This document shows, one piece after another, positions 17,394 to 26,717 of a DNA stretch of 64,000 bases. The stretch spans positions 558,001 through 622,000 of the forward strand of contig NZ_WIXK01000001.1 in NCBI RefSeq assembly GCF_009617595.1, written 5' to 3'. Source of the DNA: Tritonibacter aquimaris (GTDB lineage: Bacteria; Pseudomonadota; Alphaproteobacteria; Rhodobacterales; Rhodobacteraceae). Position 1 is the first letter of the stretch; each line of letters begins with the position of its first letter. The notes under the pieces are model-generated. The model did no database searches and had not been told where the DNA came from. It was given only the letters and a program-made list of their open reading frames with translations. The position numbers were made by a program, and so were the translations under genes.

Positions 17394-19265
17394 TTACCCT
17401 ACAAGACCGCCATCGTTGCGTTTCACCACCACAACGGATGAGCGCGCCAGCTTGCCTTCGCCATCGGGGAACGGCGCTTTGGGGTGCTGGATGCCAACAA
17501 ACATGGAACGGCGATCGGCCGACCAGCACAGGCCGGTGACTTCGGCACCATAGGGCACGGTCATGAAACGAACGATTTCTCCGGTCACGGGATCACCCAC
17601 CAGCATCTGGTTGTTGCCCTGACCTTCGTAATCGCCTTCGTTTTTATAGTTGCCATCGGTCTGGATCCACAAAAGACCCGCGCTGTCAAACGCCATACCA
17701 TCGGGTGAGTTGAACATATTGCCCGGATGCACATTGGCAGAGCCTGCATATTCATCCCCATGCACATTGGGGTTGCCCGCCATCACATAAAGATCCCAGT
17801 CAAAGGTATCCGCGGCGTAATCCGCGTTGTCTGGTTTCCAGCGCACGATCTGGCCATAGTGGTTGGCTTCGCGTGGGTTCACCGCATTGGGGGATGTGTC
17901 ATCACCACCGGCATTTGGTTTCAGACCACGGTTTTTATTGTTGGTGAGCGCGCAATAGGCTTCAACCGAGATCGGGTTCGCCGCAACCCATTCCGGGCGG
18001 TCCATAGTGGTTCCGCCCACAATTGAGGCGGCCATACGGGTGTGGATGTGGATTTCAGCCATTTCCATGCCGGTGGTTTCCGGCGTCAACGGCAGCCAGC
18101 GTCCTTTGCCATCGTCGTGGAATTTCGCCACATACAGCGTGCCGTCATTCAGCAGGTTTTCGGTTTCGCCACCGGGCTGATAGACCGCATCGGAGACAAA
18201 GCGATACAGATATTCGCCGCGCTCATCATCGCCAAGATAAACCACAACGCGGCCATCTTTCGCGATCACCACTTCGGCGTTTTCATGTTTGAAACGACCC
18301 AGAGCGGTGCGTTTCACCGGCGTGCTGTTCGGATCGGTCGGATCGATCTCTACGATATAGCCGAACCGGTTGGGCTCATTTGGGTTTTTCGCCAGATCGT
18401 AGCGCGGATCAAACTTTTCATAGTCATAGCGGCTCTCGCCTTTGATGCCATAACGCTTGAACGCCGGGCTCTGTTCAAAGCTCTCGTCACTTGAACCAAA
18501 GTAGCCGTTAAAGTTCTCTTCGCAGGTCAGATAGGTGCCCCAGGGCGTCTTACCCGAACCGCAGTTGTTCATGGTGCCCAGAACTTCAACGCCTGCGGGG
18601 TCTGCTTCGGTTTTCAGCAGATCATGACCCGCAGCCGGGCCTGCAATGCGCATCGGCGTGTTGTGGTGGATGCGGCGGTTATACGCGCTGTCGAGCACAA
18701 TCTTCCAGCCTGCATCGCTTTCTTCCACTTCCATCACCGTGACGCCCTGCAGGTTCTGCATCTTGCGCACATCTGCCTCTGACGCGGGCTTGCCGTCTTC
18801 GTTTTGCGGCAGGTTCAGTTTTGGGTTGAGATATTCGTGGTTCACAGCGATCAGCTGCTTGTCACCAATTTCAAACAGCTCCATCCCGTCGGTGTTTTCA
18901 CCAAAGATCCGGTCTGACACTGCATCGCCACCGGTCTCATGGTTGAACTCAGGCGCGTCGGAAAACAGCGGATCACCCCAGCGGGTCAGGATGTCCCAGC
19001 TGTAGCCTTCGGGCACATGCACGGTGGCATCGGTGGCAATCTCGATCGGCTTAAACGCAAAACGGTTGCTGGTTGCAGCTTCAACCGCCGACAGCACACC
19101 GCTGCCCATCACAGCCGCACCCGAGCCAAAGGCCACAATGCCGCTCAGAAAGCCACGGCGGCTCAATGCGGTTTCAACCACATTATCAAATTCACTGTGG
19201 TCCGGGCGCGGATCGTTCAATTCGTCCCACTCGTCCCACGACAGATCAACACGTTTATCAGTCAT
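17394..19265 (-). CDS. phoX: PhoX-type (DUF839) alkaline phosphatase, Tat-exported
   Basis: 623 residues. The Tat signal SRRGFLSG (about 35-42) followed by a hydrophobic stretch indicates export in folded form. The rest is a PhoX/DUF839 beta-propeller that uses calcium and iron to release phosphate from phosphomonoesters, with TNNCG-like NNCGSGKTPWGTYLTCEEN and ADRRSMFVGIQHPK as typical segments. PhoX is common in marine bacteria living with little phosphate. An AGGGGTGGA site precedes the ATG. A PHO box was looked for in the 105-base upstream gap, but no convincing tandem CTGTCAT repeat was seen, so phosphate control is unproven. Confidence 0.94.
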   Translation of the reverse strand: MTDKRVDLSWDEWDELNDPRPDHSEFDNVVETALSRRGFLSGIVAFGSGAAVMGSGVLSAVEAATSNRFAFKPIEIATDATVHVPEGYSWDILTRWGDPLFSDAPEFNHETGGDAVSDRIFGENTDGMELFEIGDKQLIAVNHEYLNPKLNLPQNEDGKPASEADVRKMQNLQGVTVMEVEESDAGWKIVLDSAYNRRIHHNTPMRIAGPAAGHDLLKTEADPAGVEVLGTMNNCGSGKTPWGTYLTCEENFNGYFGSSDESFEQSPAFKRYGIKGESRYDYEKFDPRYDLAKNPNEPNRFGYIVEIDPTDPNSTPVKRTALGRFKHENAEVVIAKDGRVVVYLGDDERGEYLYRFVSDAVYQPGGETENLLNDGTLYVAKFHDDGKGRWLPLTPETTGMEMAEIHIHTRMAASIVGGTTMDRPEWVAANPISVEAYCALTNNKNRGLKPNAGGDDTSPNAVNPREANHYGQIVRWKPDNADYAADTFDWDLYVMAGNPNVHGDEYAGSANVHPGNMFNSPDGMAFDSAGLLWIQTDGNYKNEGDYEGQGNNQMLVGDPVTGEIVRFMTVPYGAEVTGLCWSADRRSMFVGIQHPKAPFPDGEGKLARSSVVVVKRNDGGLVG

Positions 19266-19345
19266 CTTCCACCCCTGGCTGAATTGCTTGGTATGAGGTC
19301 GAAGTACAAAGTGATGGTCTCACTTTTATGACGTCTGCGCAGGTT

Positions 19346-19367
19346 GGGCCGCACCATGTTGCGGCCC
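19346..19367 (-). terminator. Hairpin after the YibQ-type gene
   Basis: GGGCCGCA (19346-19353) pairs perfectly with TGCGGCCC (19360-19367). There is no T run on the minus strand, so termination would be weak, and read-through into phoX is possible. Confidence 0.4.
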
Positions 19368-19370
19368 TGC

Positions 19371-20936
19371 TCACTCCTCGGAGATTGCCGTGCTCAGGCT
19401 TGCAGAAACCGGAGCAAGCTGCACCCGGCTGGCGCGATCCTGCAGCCCCCACAACAGCAGCGCCGAGATGGTATCAGGCTGCAAACGTCCCAGCATGATC
19501 ACAGCACCTTCCTGATTTGCACGAAACGCGGCCTGATCCAGAAACCGTCGGATGGCGCGTGGATCCTGGCCTGCGCCATCAAAATCGCGAAACACCACGC
19601 CCGCAGGCACGCCATCACGCGCAGCCAGTTTCTGCACCGTGTTAAACCCATTGGCCTGGGTCACAAGGCCAAGCCCATTGCTCTCGGCAAGGGCGGCCAC
19701 CTGATCGGCCAGCGCGCGCGTGCCTTGAAACCCGCTGTCGACCCCTTCCAGTAGCCCCACGGCCTCAGGCATTTTGGGCAGCCAGACTTCCATCGACATT
19801 TCCGCATCTTTTGGTGTCGCCTCACGGGCAAGATCCACCAGCATCAGCACCTCAAACCCAGCTGCCCGGCGCGCGGCCGCCTTGGATTTTGCATCCGGAT
19901 CATCGGCCCGAATGGCAAAGCTCAGCGGATAGGGAAATTCCGCCAAGGCTTCGGCCCCCAGGCTGCCCGGCTCATCCAGCAGCACAATCGACATCAGTGG
20001 TCGCGAATCAATCAGGATGAATTCTTCGGAATTGCGCTCAAACGGGCTGCGCTCTGGCGCGCCTTCTACTGCGGCTTCGGCGCTACCTTGGGTCACAAGC
20101 GCGGTGGCGGGCGTTCCAACCCGTGGCCGCAATGTGGTCTCTGTGGATGGATCCTCGGTCACCTGTGCGGTTTTTTCCTCTGCCGCGCCGGGCTCACGGG
20201 TTGCGGGCACCGGGCGCACCACCTGCGGCAAGGTCACATTGGGCAGGCCAGCACTGGAGGGCGCGCTGATTTCAGGCGCAAGGATGGCAACCTTGGAAGA
20301 GCTTACGCTGCCAATTGCGGGCGGATCCTGTGGTTCAACACTAGGTTCAACGCTTGCATCAACACTGGGCTCGGGCACGTCGACAGGCTGTTCAACCAGG
20401 TTTTCTGTGCCCTGAACAGGCTCCGCTACAGGTTCAGTCACGGGCTCAAGTGCCGCCTCAGGCGCAAGCGCTGCAACCTCTTCCACAGGTTCTTCTGCAG
20501 GGGTGGTTTCCACCTCAGGTGCTGCTTCTGCGCCGGGCACATCAGGCAGGTTCAGCGTATTGGGCTGCGGGGGTGTGTCCCCTTCGGGCAGCGCAATTTC
20601 AGCAACCGTGCTTTCCAACTCGCGCAACTCAAGCGGGGCGTCACCCACATCGGGGCGTTCTACTGCCGCACGTTCCGACGGAATGGCCAGATCATCACCG
20701 CGCTCAACTGGCGCAGGCACCACAGGCGGCACCTCAACCAGATCCGCATCGCGCAGGCTGGCAGTGCCCTCGTCACGTGCCTCTCCCACAGATGCTTCAA
20801 CCGGAGCAGCAATAGCCTGTGGCTCATCCTGCGGCACATCCACCGTGCGTGGCATTGGCACCGCCAATGAAACCAAAGCCGCCCCCATGCCAGAGACCAC
20901 CGCGCCAATAGCGACACCACCCAAAAAACCGCGCAT
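19371..20936 (-). CDS. YibQ-type divergent polysaccharide deacetylase, membrane anchored
   Basis: 521 residues. An N-terminal hydrophobic segment (about 5-28, GGVAIGAVVSGMGAALVSLAV) acts as signal anchor. Residues 35-310 form a long linker rich in Pro, Glu, Ala and Val. The C-terminal 200 residues are the divergent polysaccharide deacetylase domain (SIVLLDEPGSLGAEAL, FPYPLSFAIRADDPDA, GFEVLMLVDL, GFNTVQKLAARDGVP). The family lacks several metal ligands of true deacetylases, and its substrate is unknown; a role at the envelope is inferred. The ATG at 20936 is preferred over one six codons upstream. The linker is unusually long for YibQ-like proteins. Confidence 0.82.
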   Translation of the reverse strand: MRGFLGGVAIGAVVSGMGAALVSLAVPMPRTVDVPQDEPQAIAAPVEASVGEARDEGTASLRDADLVEVPPVVPAPVERGDDLAIPSERAAVERPDVGDAPLELRELESTVAEIALPEGDTPPQPNTLNLPDVPGAEAAPEVETTPAEEPVEEVAALAPEAALEPVTEPVAEPVQGTENLVEQPVDVPEPSVDASVEPSVEPQDPPAIGSVSSSKVAILAPEISAPSSAGLPNVTLPQVVRPVPATREPGAAEEKTAQVTEDPSTETTLRPRVGTPATALVTQGSAEAAVEGAPERSPFERNSEEFILIDSRPLMSIVLLDEPGSLGAEALAEFPYPLSFAIRADDPDAKSKAAARRAAGFEVLMLVDLAREATPKDAEMSMEVWLPKMPEAVGLLEGVDSGFQGTRALADQVAALAESNGLGLVTQANGFNTVQKLAARDGVPAGVVFRDFDGAGQDPRAIRRFLDQAAFRANQEGAVIMLGRLQPDTISALLLWGLQDRASRVQLAPVSASLSTAISEE

Positions 20937-21123
20937 GCCTGTTTCGCCTCTCATTTTGCGGAGCCAGGGTCAGCACGGCTGCTTTTACAGCAATTGTGGC
21001 ATTTACCAGCAGCTTGCCGGGGCGCTTGCCCTTGACGCTGCCGCGCATCCCTGAACATGTATGTTGCAACCACTATACTGCGGTGGGGCCCCGCCCCGCC
21101 AGTCCAAAACGAGGCCGCGAACC

Positions 21124-21705
21124 ATGCTGCTGCTAATCGACAACTATGATTCCTTTACCTACAATCTCGTCCACTATCTGGGTGAGCTTGGCGCCGATGT
21201 AGAGGTGCACCGCAATGATGCGCTGAACGTGCAGGACGCCATGGCAATGAAGCCGTCTTCAATCCTGCTGTCACCCGGCCCCTGTGATCCCGATCAGGCG
21301 GGGATCTGCCTTGCCCTGACCGAGGCCGCAGCCGAAACCAAAACCCCGCTGCTGGGCGTGTGTCTCGGCCATCAGACCATCGGTCAGGCCTTTGGCGGCA
21401 AGGTCATTCGCTGCCATGAAATCGTGCATGGTAAAATGGGAGCAATGCACCACAAAAACAAAGGCTTGTTCGAAGGTCTTCCCACGCCGTTTGATGCCAC
21501 GCGCTATCACTCATTGGTGGTGGAACGCGAAAGCCTGCCGGAGTGTCTGGAAATCACCGCAGAACTCGAAGATGGCACCATCATGGGGCTGCAGCACAAA
21601 GAGCTGCCCATTCACGGCGTGCAATTCCACCCGGAATCAATTGCCTCTGAACATGGCCATGCGCTGCTGAAAAACTTCCTGAAAAACACGCAGGCCCCGG
21701 CATGA
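21124..21705 (+). CDS. trpG: Anthranilate synthase component II (glutamine amidotransferase)
   Basis: Supplies ammonia from glutamine to TrpE. It has 193 residues and the class I amidotransferase triad: Cys80 in [12 protein letters not shown], with His169 and Glu171 in [13 protein letters not shown]. The N-terminus [19 protein letters not shown] is characteristic. The frame is open 21 codons further upstream, but this ATG gives the family N-terminus. Its end overlaps trpD by four bases (ATGA), implying translational coupling. trpE is 7 kb away, so the two subunits are made from separate operons. Confidence 0.97.
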   Translation: MLLLIDNYDSFTYNLVHYLGELGADVEVHRNDALNVQDAMAMKPSSILLSPGPCDPDQAGICLALTEAAAETKTPLLGVCLGHQTIGQAFGGKVIRCHEIVHGKMGAMHHKNKGLFEGLPTPFDATRYHSLVVERESLPECLEITAELEDGTIMGLQHKELPIHGVQFHPESIASEHGHALLKNFLKNTQAPA

Positions 21706-22715
21706 GCGATGCAATCAAACCGCTGATCGGTGCCGCCGCGGATCGCGCGCTGAGCCGCGCTGAGGCCGAAGAAGCCTTTTCCATCCTGTTTGATGGTCTT
21801 GCCACCCCCAGCCAGATTGGCGGGCTTTTGATGGCGCTGCGCACCCGCGGTGAAACCGTGGAAGAATACGCCGCCGCCGCCGCCGTTATGCGCGCAAAAT
21901 GCAAGGCCGTGCAGGCCCCCGCAGATGCGATCGATATTGTGGGCACCGGTGGTGATGGCAAAAACACCCTGAATATCTCAACCGCGACCGCCTTTGTCGC
22001 CGCTGGCGCAGGTCTTACAGTTGCCAAACACGGCAACCGCAATCTGTCGTCAAAATCCGGCACCGCAGATCTTCAATCGCAGATGGGCATTGATGTGATG
22101 GTGGGCGCTGATGTGATGGAACGCGCCATCAATGAGATCGGCATCGGTTTTCTGATGGCGCCAGTGCACCACCCGGCAGTGGCCCATGTGATGCCCACCC
22201 GGCAGGAACTTGGCACCCGCACGATTTTCAACATCCTTGGCCCGCTGACCAATCCGGCCGGGGTGAAACGTCAGCTCACCGGCGCATTCAGCCGGGATCT
22301 CATCCGCCCGATGGCCCAAACCCTGCAGGCGCTTGGCGCTGAAAAAGCATGGCTGGTGCATGGCTCTGACGGCACCGACGAGCTGACGATTACCGGCACC
22401 TCCTGGGTGTCAGGTCTGGAAAACGGCGCGGTCAGCGATTTTGAGCTCCACCCCGAAGAGGCAGGCCTGCCGGTGCATCCGTTTGAAGCCATCCTTGGCG
22501 GCACCCCCGCAGAAAACGCCATTGCCTTCCGCGCGCTTTTGGCGGGCGAACTTTCGGCCTATCGCGATGCGGTACTGCTGAACACGGCGGCGGCTTTGAT
22601 GGTTGCGGACAAGGTGAGCACCTTGAAAGAAGGTGTTGAAAAGGCACGTGAAAGCATCGATAGCGGCGCGGCCAATTCCAAGGTTGAGGCGCTTGCCGCT
22701 GCGACCTCTGCCTAA
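21702..22715 (+). CDS. trpD: Anthranilate phosphoribosyltransferase
   Basis: Transfers phosphoribose from PRPP to anthranilate. 337 residues with the PRPP loop [14 protein letters not shown] (about 86-99), [15 protein letters not shown], the anthranilate-side [19 protein letters not shown] and the [12 protein letters not shown] segment. It begins within the end of trpG (ATGA overlap). It is followed by a GC-rich hairpin and ung before trpC. Confidence 0.97.
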   Translation: MSDAIKPLIGAAADRALSRAEAEEAFSILFDGLATPSQIGGLLMALRTRGETVEEYAAAAAVMRAKCKAVQAPADAIDIVGTGGDGKNTLNISTATAFVAAGAGLTVAKHGNRNLSSKSGTADLQSQMGIDVMVGADVMERAINEIGIGFLMAPVHHPAVAHVMPTRQELGTRTIFNILGPLTNPAGVKRQLTGAFSRDLIRPMAQTLQALGAEKAWLVHGSDGTDELTITGTSWVSGLENGAVSDFELHPEEAGLPVHPFEAILGGTPAENAIAFRALLAGELSAYRDAVLLNTAAALMVADKVSTLKEGVEKARESIDSGAANSKVEALAAATSA

Positions 22716-22721
22716 TTCCAC

Positions 22722-22741
22722 GCGCCGGGGAAACCCGGCGC
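22722..22741 (+). terminator. GAAA-tetraloop hairpin between trpD and ung
   Basis: GCGCCGGG and CCCGGCGC form a perfect 8-bp stem closed by a GAAA tetraloop. The next T-rich bases are about 10 nucleotides away, so it may stabilise the mRNA 3' end or partly separate trpGD from ung-trpC rather than stop transcription. Confidence 0.45.
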
Positions 22742-22757
22742 AACACGGGCTCTTTTA

Positions 22758-23408
22758 ATGACATCCCACACCATTCCCGCCGCCTGGGCGCATCTGCCGT
22801 TTTTCACCACAGACTGGCCCACGATCGAGGCCGCGCTGGCTGGGGATCCACGCCAGATCCTGCCCCCGGATGAACAGCGTTTTGCAGCGCTTGATCACAC
22901 GGCCCCCGCTGACACCCGCGTGGTGATCCTGGGGCAAGACCCCTACCCAACGCCCGGTCACGCTCATGGGCTTGCGTTCTCGGTTGAACCGGATGTGCGC
23001 CCGCTGCCACGCTCATTAAATAACATTTACAAGGAACTAGAGGCCGACGTGAATGTTACCCGCCCCAATGGTGACCTGCGCGGCTGGGCCAAACAGGGTG
23101 TGATGCTCTTGAACACCGCGCTCTCCGTTCCCGCAGGCGAAGCCGACGGCCACAAACGCCTTGGTTGGGCCACATTGGTGCATCAGATCTTGGCGGAATG
23201 CTCCAAACGTCCCACGGCATTTGTGCTTTGGGGCAACACCGCACAAAAGCTGGAAAAATTCATCACGGGTGATGGCCATCTGGTTGTGAAATCGGCCCAT
23301 CCCTCACCGCTCTCTGCCCGGCGTGGCTTTTTCGGCTCGCACCCCTTTTCAAACGTCAACGACTGGCTTACCCAAAAGGGGCATACGCCCATCGACTGGA
23401 GCCAATAA
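22758..23408 (+). CDS. ung: Uracil-DNA glycosylase
   Basis: Removes uracil from DNA, starting base-excision repair. 216 residues with the family-1 water-activating loop [13 protein letters not shown] (Asp61), the uracil pocket region [14 protein letters not shown], and the C-terminal [18 protein letters not shown] (catalytic His near residue 183). It sits between trpD and trpC on the same strand, 42 bases after trpD and 16 bases before trpC, so it appears to be part of the tryptophan operon although its job is unrelated. Confidence 0.95.
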   Translation: MTSHTIPAAWAHLPFFTTDWPTIEAALAGDPRQILPPDEQRFAALDHTAPADTRVVILGQDPYPTPGHAHGLAFSVEPDVRPLPRSLNNIYKELEADVNVTRPNGDLRGWAKQGVMLLNTALSVPAGEADGHKRLGWATLVHQILAECSKRPTAFVLWGNTAQKLEKFITGDGHLVVKSAHPSPLSARRGFFGSHPFSNVNDWLTQKGHTPIDWSQ

Positions 23409-23424
23409 GGGAACCCCTGCCGCC

Positions 23425-24234
23425 ATGACCGAAAACGTGCTCGACAAGATCAAAGCCTATAAGCTCGAAGAAGTCGCCGCCGACAAAGCCGCAAAACCCT
23501 TGGCAGCCGTCGAAGAAGAGGCCCGCGCCGCTGATCCCGTGCGCGGTTTTGCTGAAAACCTGATCTCCGCCAGCCGCGAAGGCTACGGATTGATCGCCGA
23601 AGTCAAAAAAGCGAGCCCATCCAAAGGTTTAATCCGCGAAGATTTCGACCCCGTTGCCATCGCCAAAGCCTATGAAGCGGGCGGCGCAACCTGCCTGTCG
23701 GTGCTGACAGACACGCCAAGTTTTCAAGGCGCTAAGGATTTTCTCGTTCAGGCCCGTGCCGCCTGCGCCCTGCCCGCGCTGCGCAAGGACTTTATGTATG
23801 ACACCTATCAGGTGGCCGAGGCGCGCGCGCTCAACGCTGATTGTATCCTGATCATTCTGGCCTCCGTGTCGGATGCGCAGGCCGCAGAACTGGAAGCCTG
23901 CGCCTTTGAATGGGGCATGGATGTGCTGCTCGAAGTCCACAACGCCGAAGAGCTGGAGCGCGCCTGCAATCTAAAATCACCGCTGATGGGCATCAATAAC
24001 CGCAATCTCAAAACCTTTGAGACCACGCTGGACACCACCCGCATCCTGTCAAAACAGGTGCCCGCAGACCGCACGATTGTCTGCGAAAGCGGCTTGTTCA
24101 CCCCGGCAGATCTTGCGGATATGTCGCGCTATGGCGCGCGCAGCTTCCTGATTGGCGAAAGCCTGATGCGTCAGGATGACGTGGCGGATGCCACCCGCGC
24201 CCTGCTCGCCCATCCTGCCCAACCCGGAGCGTAA
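23425..24234 (+). CDS. trpC: Indole-3-glycerol phosphate synthase
   Basis: Closes the indole ring in tryptophan synthesis. 269 residues in a TIM barrel with [82 protein letters not shown] and [13 protein letters not shown], which include the catalytic Lys and Glu of the family. The frame continues upstream into ung; the ATG at 23425 gives the normal N-terminus. moaC follows after three bases. Confidence 0.97.
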   Translation: MTENVLDKIKAYKLEEVAADKAAKPLAAVEEEARAADPVRGFAENLISASREGYGLIAEVKKASPSKGLIREDFDPVAIAKAYEAGGATCLSVLTDTPSFQGAKDFLVQARAACALPALRKDFMYDTYQVAEARALNADCILIILASVSDAQAAELEACAFEWGMDVLLEVHNAEELERACNLKSPLMGINNRNLKTFETTLDTTRILSKQVPADRTIVCESGLFTPADLADMSRYGARSFLIGESLMRQDDVADATRALLAHPAQPGA

Positions 24235-24237
24235 CCC

Positions 24238-24708
24238 ATGGCCTTCACCCATTTTGATCAAAAGGGCGACGCCCATATGGTGGATGTCTCCGACAAGGCG
24301 GTAACATCGCGCATTGCCACCGCAGCGGGTTTTGTCAAAATGGCGAAGGCCACGTTTGATCTCATTGCCGATGGCCGCGCCAAAAAAGGCGACGTTTTAG
24401 GCGTTGCCCGCCTAGCTGGCATCATGGGTGCAAAAAAAACGCCCGATCTCATCCCGCTGTGCCACCCGCTGCCGGTGACCAAGGTTGCGGTTGAACTGAC
24501 GCTTGATCCCGATCTGCCGGGCGTGCAAATCGAGGCCACGGTCAAAACCACCGGCCAGACCGGCGTTGAGATGGAGGCGCTCACCGCTGTCTCCACCGCT
24601 GCGCTGACCGTCTATGACATGTGCAAGGCCGCTGATAAGGCCATGGAAATCGGCGGCGTGCACGTAACGCTGAAAGATGGCGGAAAATCAGGACGATACG
24701 AGGCTTAG
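24238..24708 (+). CDS. moaC: Cyclic pyranopterin monophosphate synthase (MoaC)
   Basis: Acts with MoaA to build the pterin ring of molybdenum cofactor. 156 residues with the family blocks [50 protein letters not shown] and the C-terminal [11 protein letters not shown]. It begins three bases after trpC and its stop codon directly abuts the moeA ATG, so it is co-transcribed with both. Confidence 0.97.
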   Translation: MAFTHFDQKGDAHMVDVSDKAVTSRIATAAGFVKMAKATFDLIADGRAKKGDVLGVARLAGIMGAKKTPDLIPLCHPLPVTKVAVELTLDPDLPGVQIEATVKTTGQTGVEMEALTAVSTAALTVYDMCKAADKAMEIGGVHVTLKDGGKSGRYEA

Positions 24709-25878
24709 ATGATCCCAGTCAGCACCGCCCTTGCCAATCTTCTTGATCTGGTCGCCCCGCTTAAAATCGAACAGGTGCCACTGGCGCAGGCCGCTGGCCG
24801 GGTGCTTGCTGAAAATCTAAGCGCAAATCGCGACCAGCCGCCGTTTGCGGCCTCGGCCATGGATGGCTATGCGGTCAATCGTGCTGAGCTTGAGCTGCAC
24901 GCCATGTTCAAAGTCATCGGCGAATCTGCGGCGGGCCACCGGTTTGACGGGCGCGTGGGTGCCGGACAAGCGGTGCGCATTTTTACTGGAGCGCCAGTGC
25001 CCGAGGGCGCTGATTGTGTGGTTATTCAGGAAAACGTTGATCGTAAGGGCAGTCTGATCACCATCGTCGATCAACCCTCTGACAGCACTTATATCCGCCC
25101 CGCCGGCGGGGATTTCAAACGCGGTGATGTGGTGCAGGCGCCAAAACGGCTGGCTCCTGCGGATGTGGCGCTGCTCGCGGCAATGAACATCGCCACGGTG
25201 CCGGTGCGGCGCAAACCCGATATTGCGCTGATTTCTACGGGCGATGAGCTGGTAATGCCCGGCGACACTCCCGGCCCGGATCAGATCATTGCCTCCAATA
25301 CCTTTGGTCTTAAGGCGATGCTTGAAGGATTTGGTGCAAACGCCCGCATCCTGCCGATTGCGCGCGACCAGAAACCCGCGCTGGAAGCGGCGTTTAACCT
25401 GGCCAAAGATGCGGATCTTGTGGTCACCATTGGCGGCGCTTCCGTGGGCGATCATGATCTGGTTTCGGACGTGGCGCAGGATCTTGGTATGGAGCAGAGC
25501 TTTTACAAAGTGGCGATGCGCCCCGGCAAACCGCTTATGGGTGGTCGCATGGGCGATGCTGCTATGGTGGGGCTGCCCGGAAACCCTGTGTCTGCCATGG
25601 TTTGCGGCCATGTGTTTTTGAAACCGATGGTGGATCAGATGCTTGGCCTTGTGTCTGAGCCTGCGCTGAAAACCGCGCCTCTGACCGAAGATCTCACTGC
25701 AAATGGCCCTCGTGCCCATTATATGCGCGCCACCCTTGGCCCCAAAGGCATCGCGCCCTGTCAAAATCAGGACAGCTCACTTTTGTCGGTGCTCTCGGGT
25801 GCCAATGCGCTCTTGATCCGCCCGCCCCATGATGACGCGCGCGAGGCGGGCGAAACCGTCAGCTACCTGCCGCTTTGA
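24709..25878 (+). CDS. moeA: Molybdopterin molybdenumtransferase
   Basis: Inserts molybdate into adenylylated molybdopterin. 389 residues with the usual layout: an N-terminal region with QPPFAASAMDGYAV, GQAVRIFTGAPVPEGAD, the MoaB/MogA-like central domain (ISTGDELVMPG, TIGGASVGDHDLV, VAMRPGKPLMGG, GLPGNPVSAMV) and a C-terminal barrel. It starts directly after moaC. A terminator and the lexA promoter follow, which ends the trpGD-ung-trpC-moaC-moeA run. Confidence 0.97.
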   Translation: MIPVSTALANLLDLVAPLKIEQVPLAQAAGRVLAENLSANRDQPPFAASAMDGYAVNRAELELHAMFKVIGESAAGHRFDGRVGAGQAVRIFTGAPVPEGADCVVIQENVDRKGSLITIVDQPSDSTYIRPAGGDFKRGDVVQAPKRLAPADVALLAAMNIATVPVRRKPDIALISTGDELVMPGDTPGPDQIIASNTFGLKAMLEGFGANARILPIARDQKPALEAAFNLAKDADLVVTIGGASVGDHDLVSDVAQDLGMEQSFYKVAMRPGKPLMGGRMGDAAMVGLPGNPVSAMVCGHVFLKPMVDQMLGLVSEPALKTAPLTEDLTANGPRAHYMRATLGPKGIAPCQNQDSSLLSVLSGANALLIRPPHDDAREAGETVSYLPL

Positions 25879-25900
25879 TCGCAACCACAGCGTTACACCT

Positions 25901-25934
25901 AAGGCCGTTCCTATGTAGGAGCGGCCTTTGCTTT
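25901..25934 (+). terminator. Intrinsic terminator after moeA
   Basis: AAGGCCGTTCC against GGAGCGGCCTT (25901-25927) forms a long stem with a short ATG-containing loop, followed by TTTGCTTTT. It separates the trp/moa run from lexA. Confidence 0.8.
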
Positions 25935-25951
25935 TATCCACAGCACAGCTG

Positions 25952-25980
25952 TTGACACAAAACAGGAACATGCGTAGAAC
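25952..25980 (+). promoter_or_regulatory. lexA promoter with overlapping SOS (LexA) box
   Basis: A -35 TTGACA (25952-25957) and a -10 TAGAAC (25975-25980) are separated by exactly 17 bases. Within them GAAC (25966-25969) and GAAC (25977-25980) are spaced by seven bases, which is the alphaproteobacterial SOS box (GTTC-N7-GTTC on the other strand). LexA bound here would cover the -10 element, giving autorepression. Confidence 0.9.
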
Positions 25981-26013
25981 AAAACACGATACATACAATA
26001 GTGCGAGGCGAGT

Positions 26014-26706
26014 ATGCTCACGAAGAAGCAGTTGGATTTGTTGGAATTCATTCACAAACGCCTGCAACGTGATGGTGTTCCGCCCAGTTTTGATGAAATG
26101 AAGGTGGCGCTGGACCTGCGCTCCAAATCCGGCATCCACCGGTTGATCACCGCACTCGAAGAACGCGGTTTTATCCGCCGTCTCGCCCACCGTGCCCGCG
26201 CCATTGAAATCCTGAAACTGCCCGAAAGCATGGGACAGGAGCCGCTGCGCGCCATCGATGGTGGCAAGGCCAACAAGGTGGAAGAACCATCAAAACCCAG
26301 CGTGTCAGATATGGTTGCCGCTGCGATTGAACTGCCGGTGATGGGCCGTATCGCCGCGGGTGTGCCAATTGCCGCCATTTCCGAGGTCTCGCATCAGGTG
26401 GCCGTGCCCACCGCGATGATCTCATCAACGGCGCAGCATTTCGCGCTTGAGGTCAAAGGCGATTCCATGATGAACGCGGGCATCAATGATGGCGATGTGG
26501 TGGTGATCCGCGAAACCTCGCATGCGGACAATGGCGACATCGTGGTGGCCTTGGTCGAAGATCAGGAAGCCACGCTGAAACGGTTTTACCGCAAGGGGGA
26601 TGAAATCGCGCTTGAGGCGGAAAACCCCGCTTATGAAACCCAGAAATACCCCTCCCATAAGGTGCGCATTCAGGGCCGTCTTGTAGGGTTGATCCGCAGC
26701 TACTGA
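26014..26706 (+). CDS. lexA: SOS repressor LexA
   Basis: Represses DNA-damage genes until RecA filaments trigger self-cleavage. 230 residues: the N-terminal winged helix (1-65; [35 protein letters not shown]) and the C-terminal S24 peptidase domain. The cleavage bond is Ala115-Gly116 ([10 protein letters not shown]), and the catalytic pair is Ser151 ([10 protein letters not shown]) and Lys189 (ATLKRFYR). The linker (about 70-105) is long, as usual for alphaproteobacterial LexA. It is transcribed from its own SOS-box promoter and converges with comEC, with only 11 bases between their stop codons. Confidence 0.97.
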   Translation: MLTKKQLDLLEFIHKRLQRDGVPPSFDEMKVALDLRSKSGIHRLITALEERGFIRRLAHRARAIEILKLPESMGQEPLRAIDGGKANKVEEPSKPSVSDMVAAAIELPVMGRIAAGVPIAAISEVSHQVAVPTAMISSTAQHFALEVKGDSMMNAGINDGDVVVIRETSHADNGDIVVALVEDQEATLKRFYRKGDEIALEAENPAYETQKYPSHKVRIQGRLVGLIRSY

Positions 26707-26717
26707 TCTGTGGGCTT

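Noticed and set aside
19266-19370. PHO box before phoX
   Set aside because: Only weak, misspaced similarity to CTGTCAT repeats.
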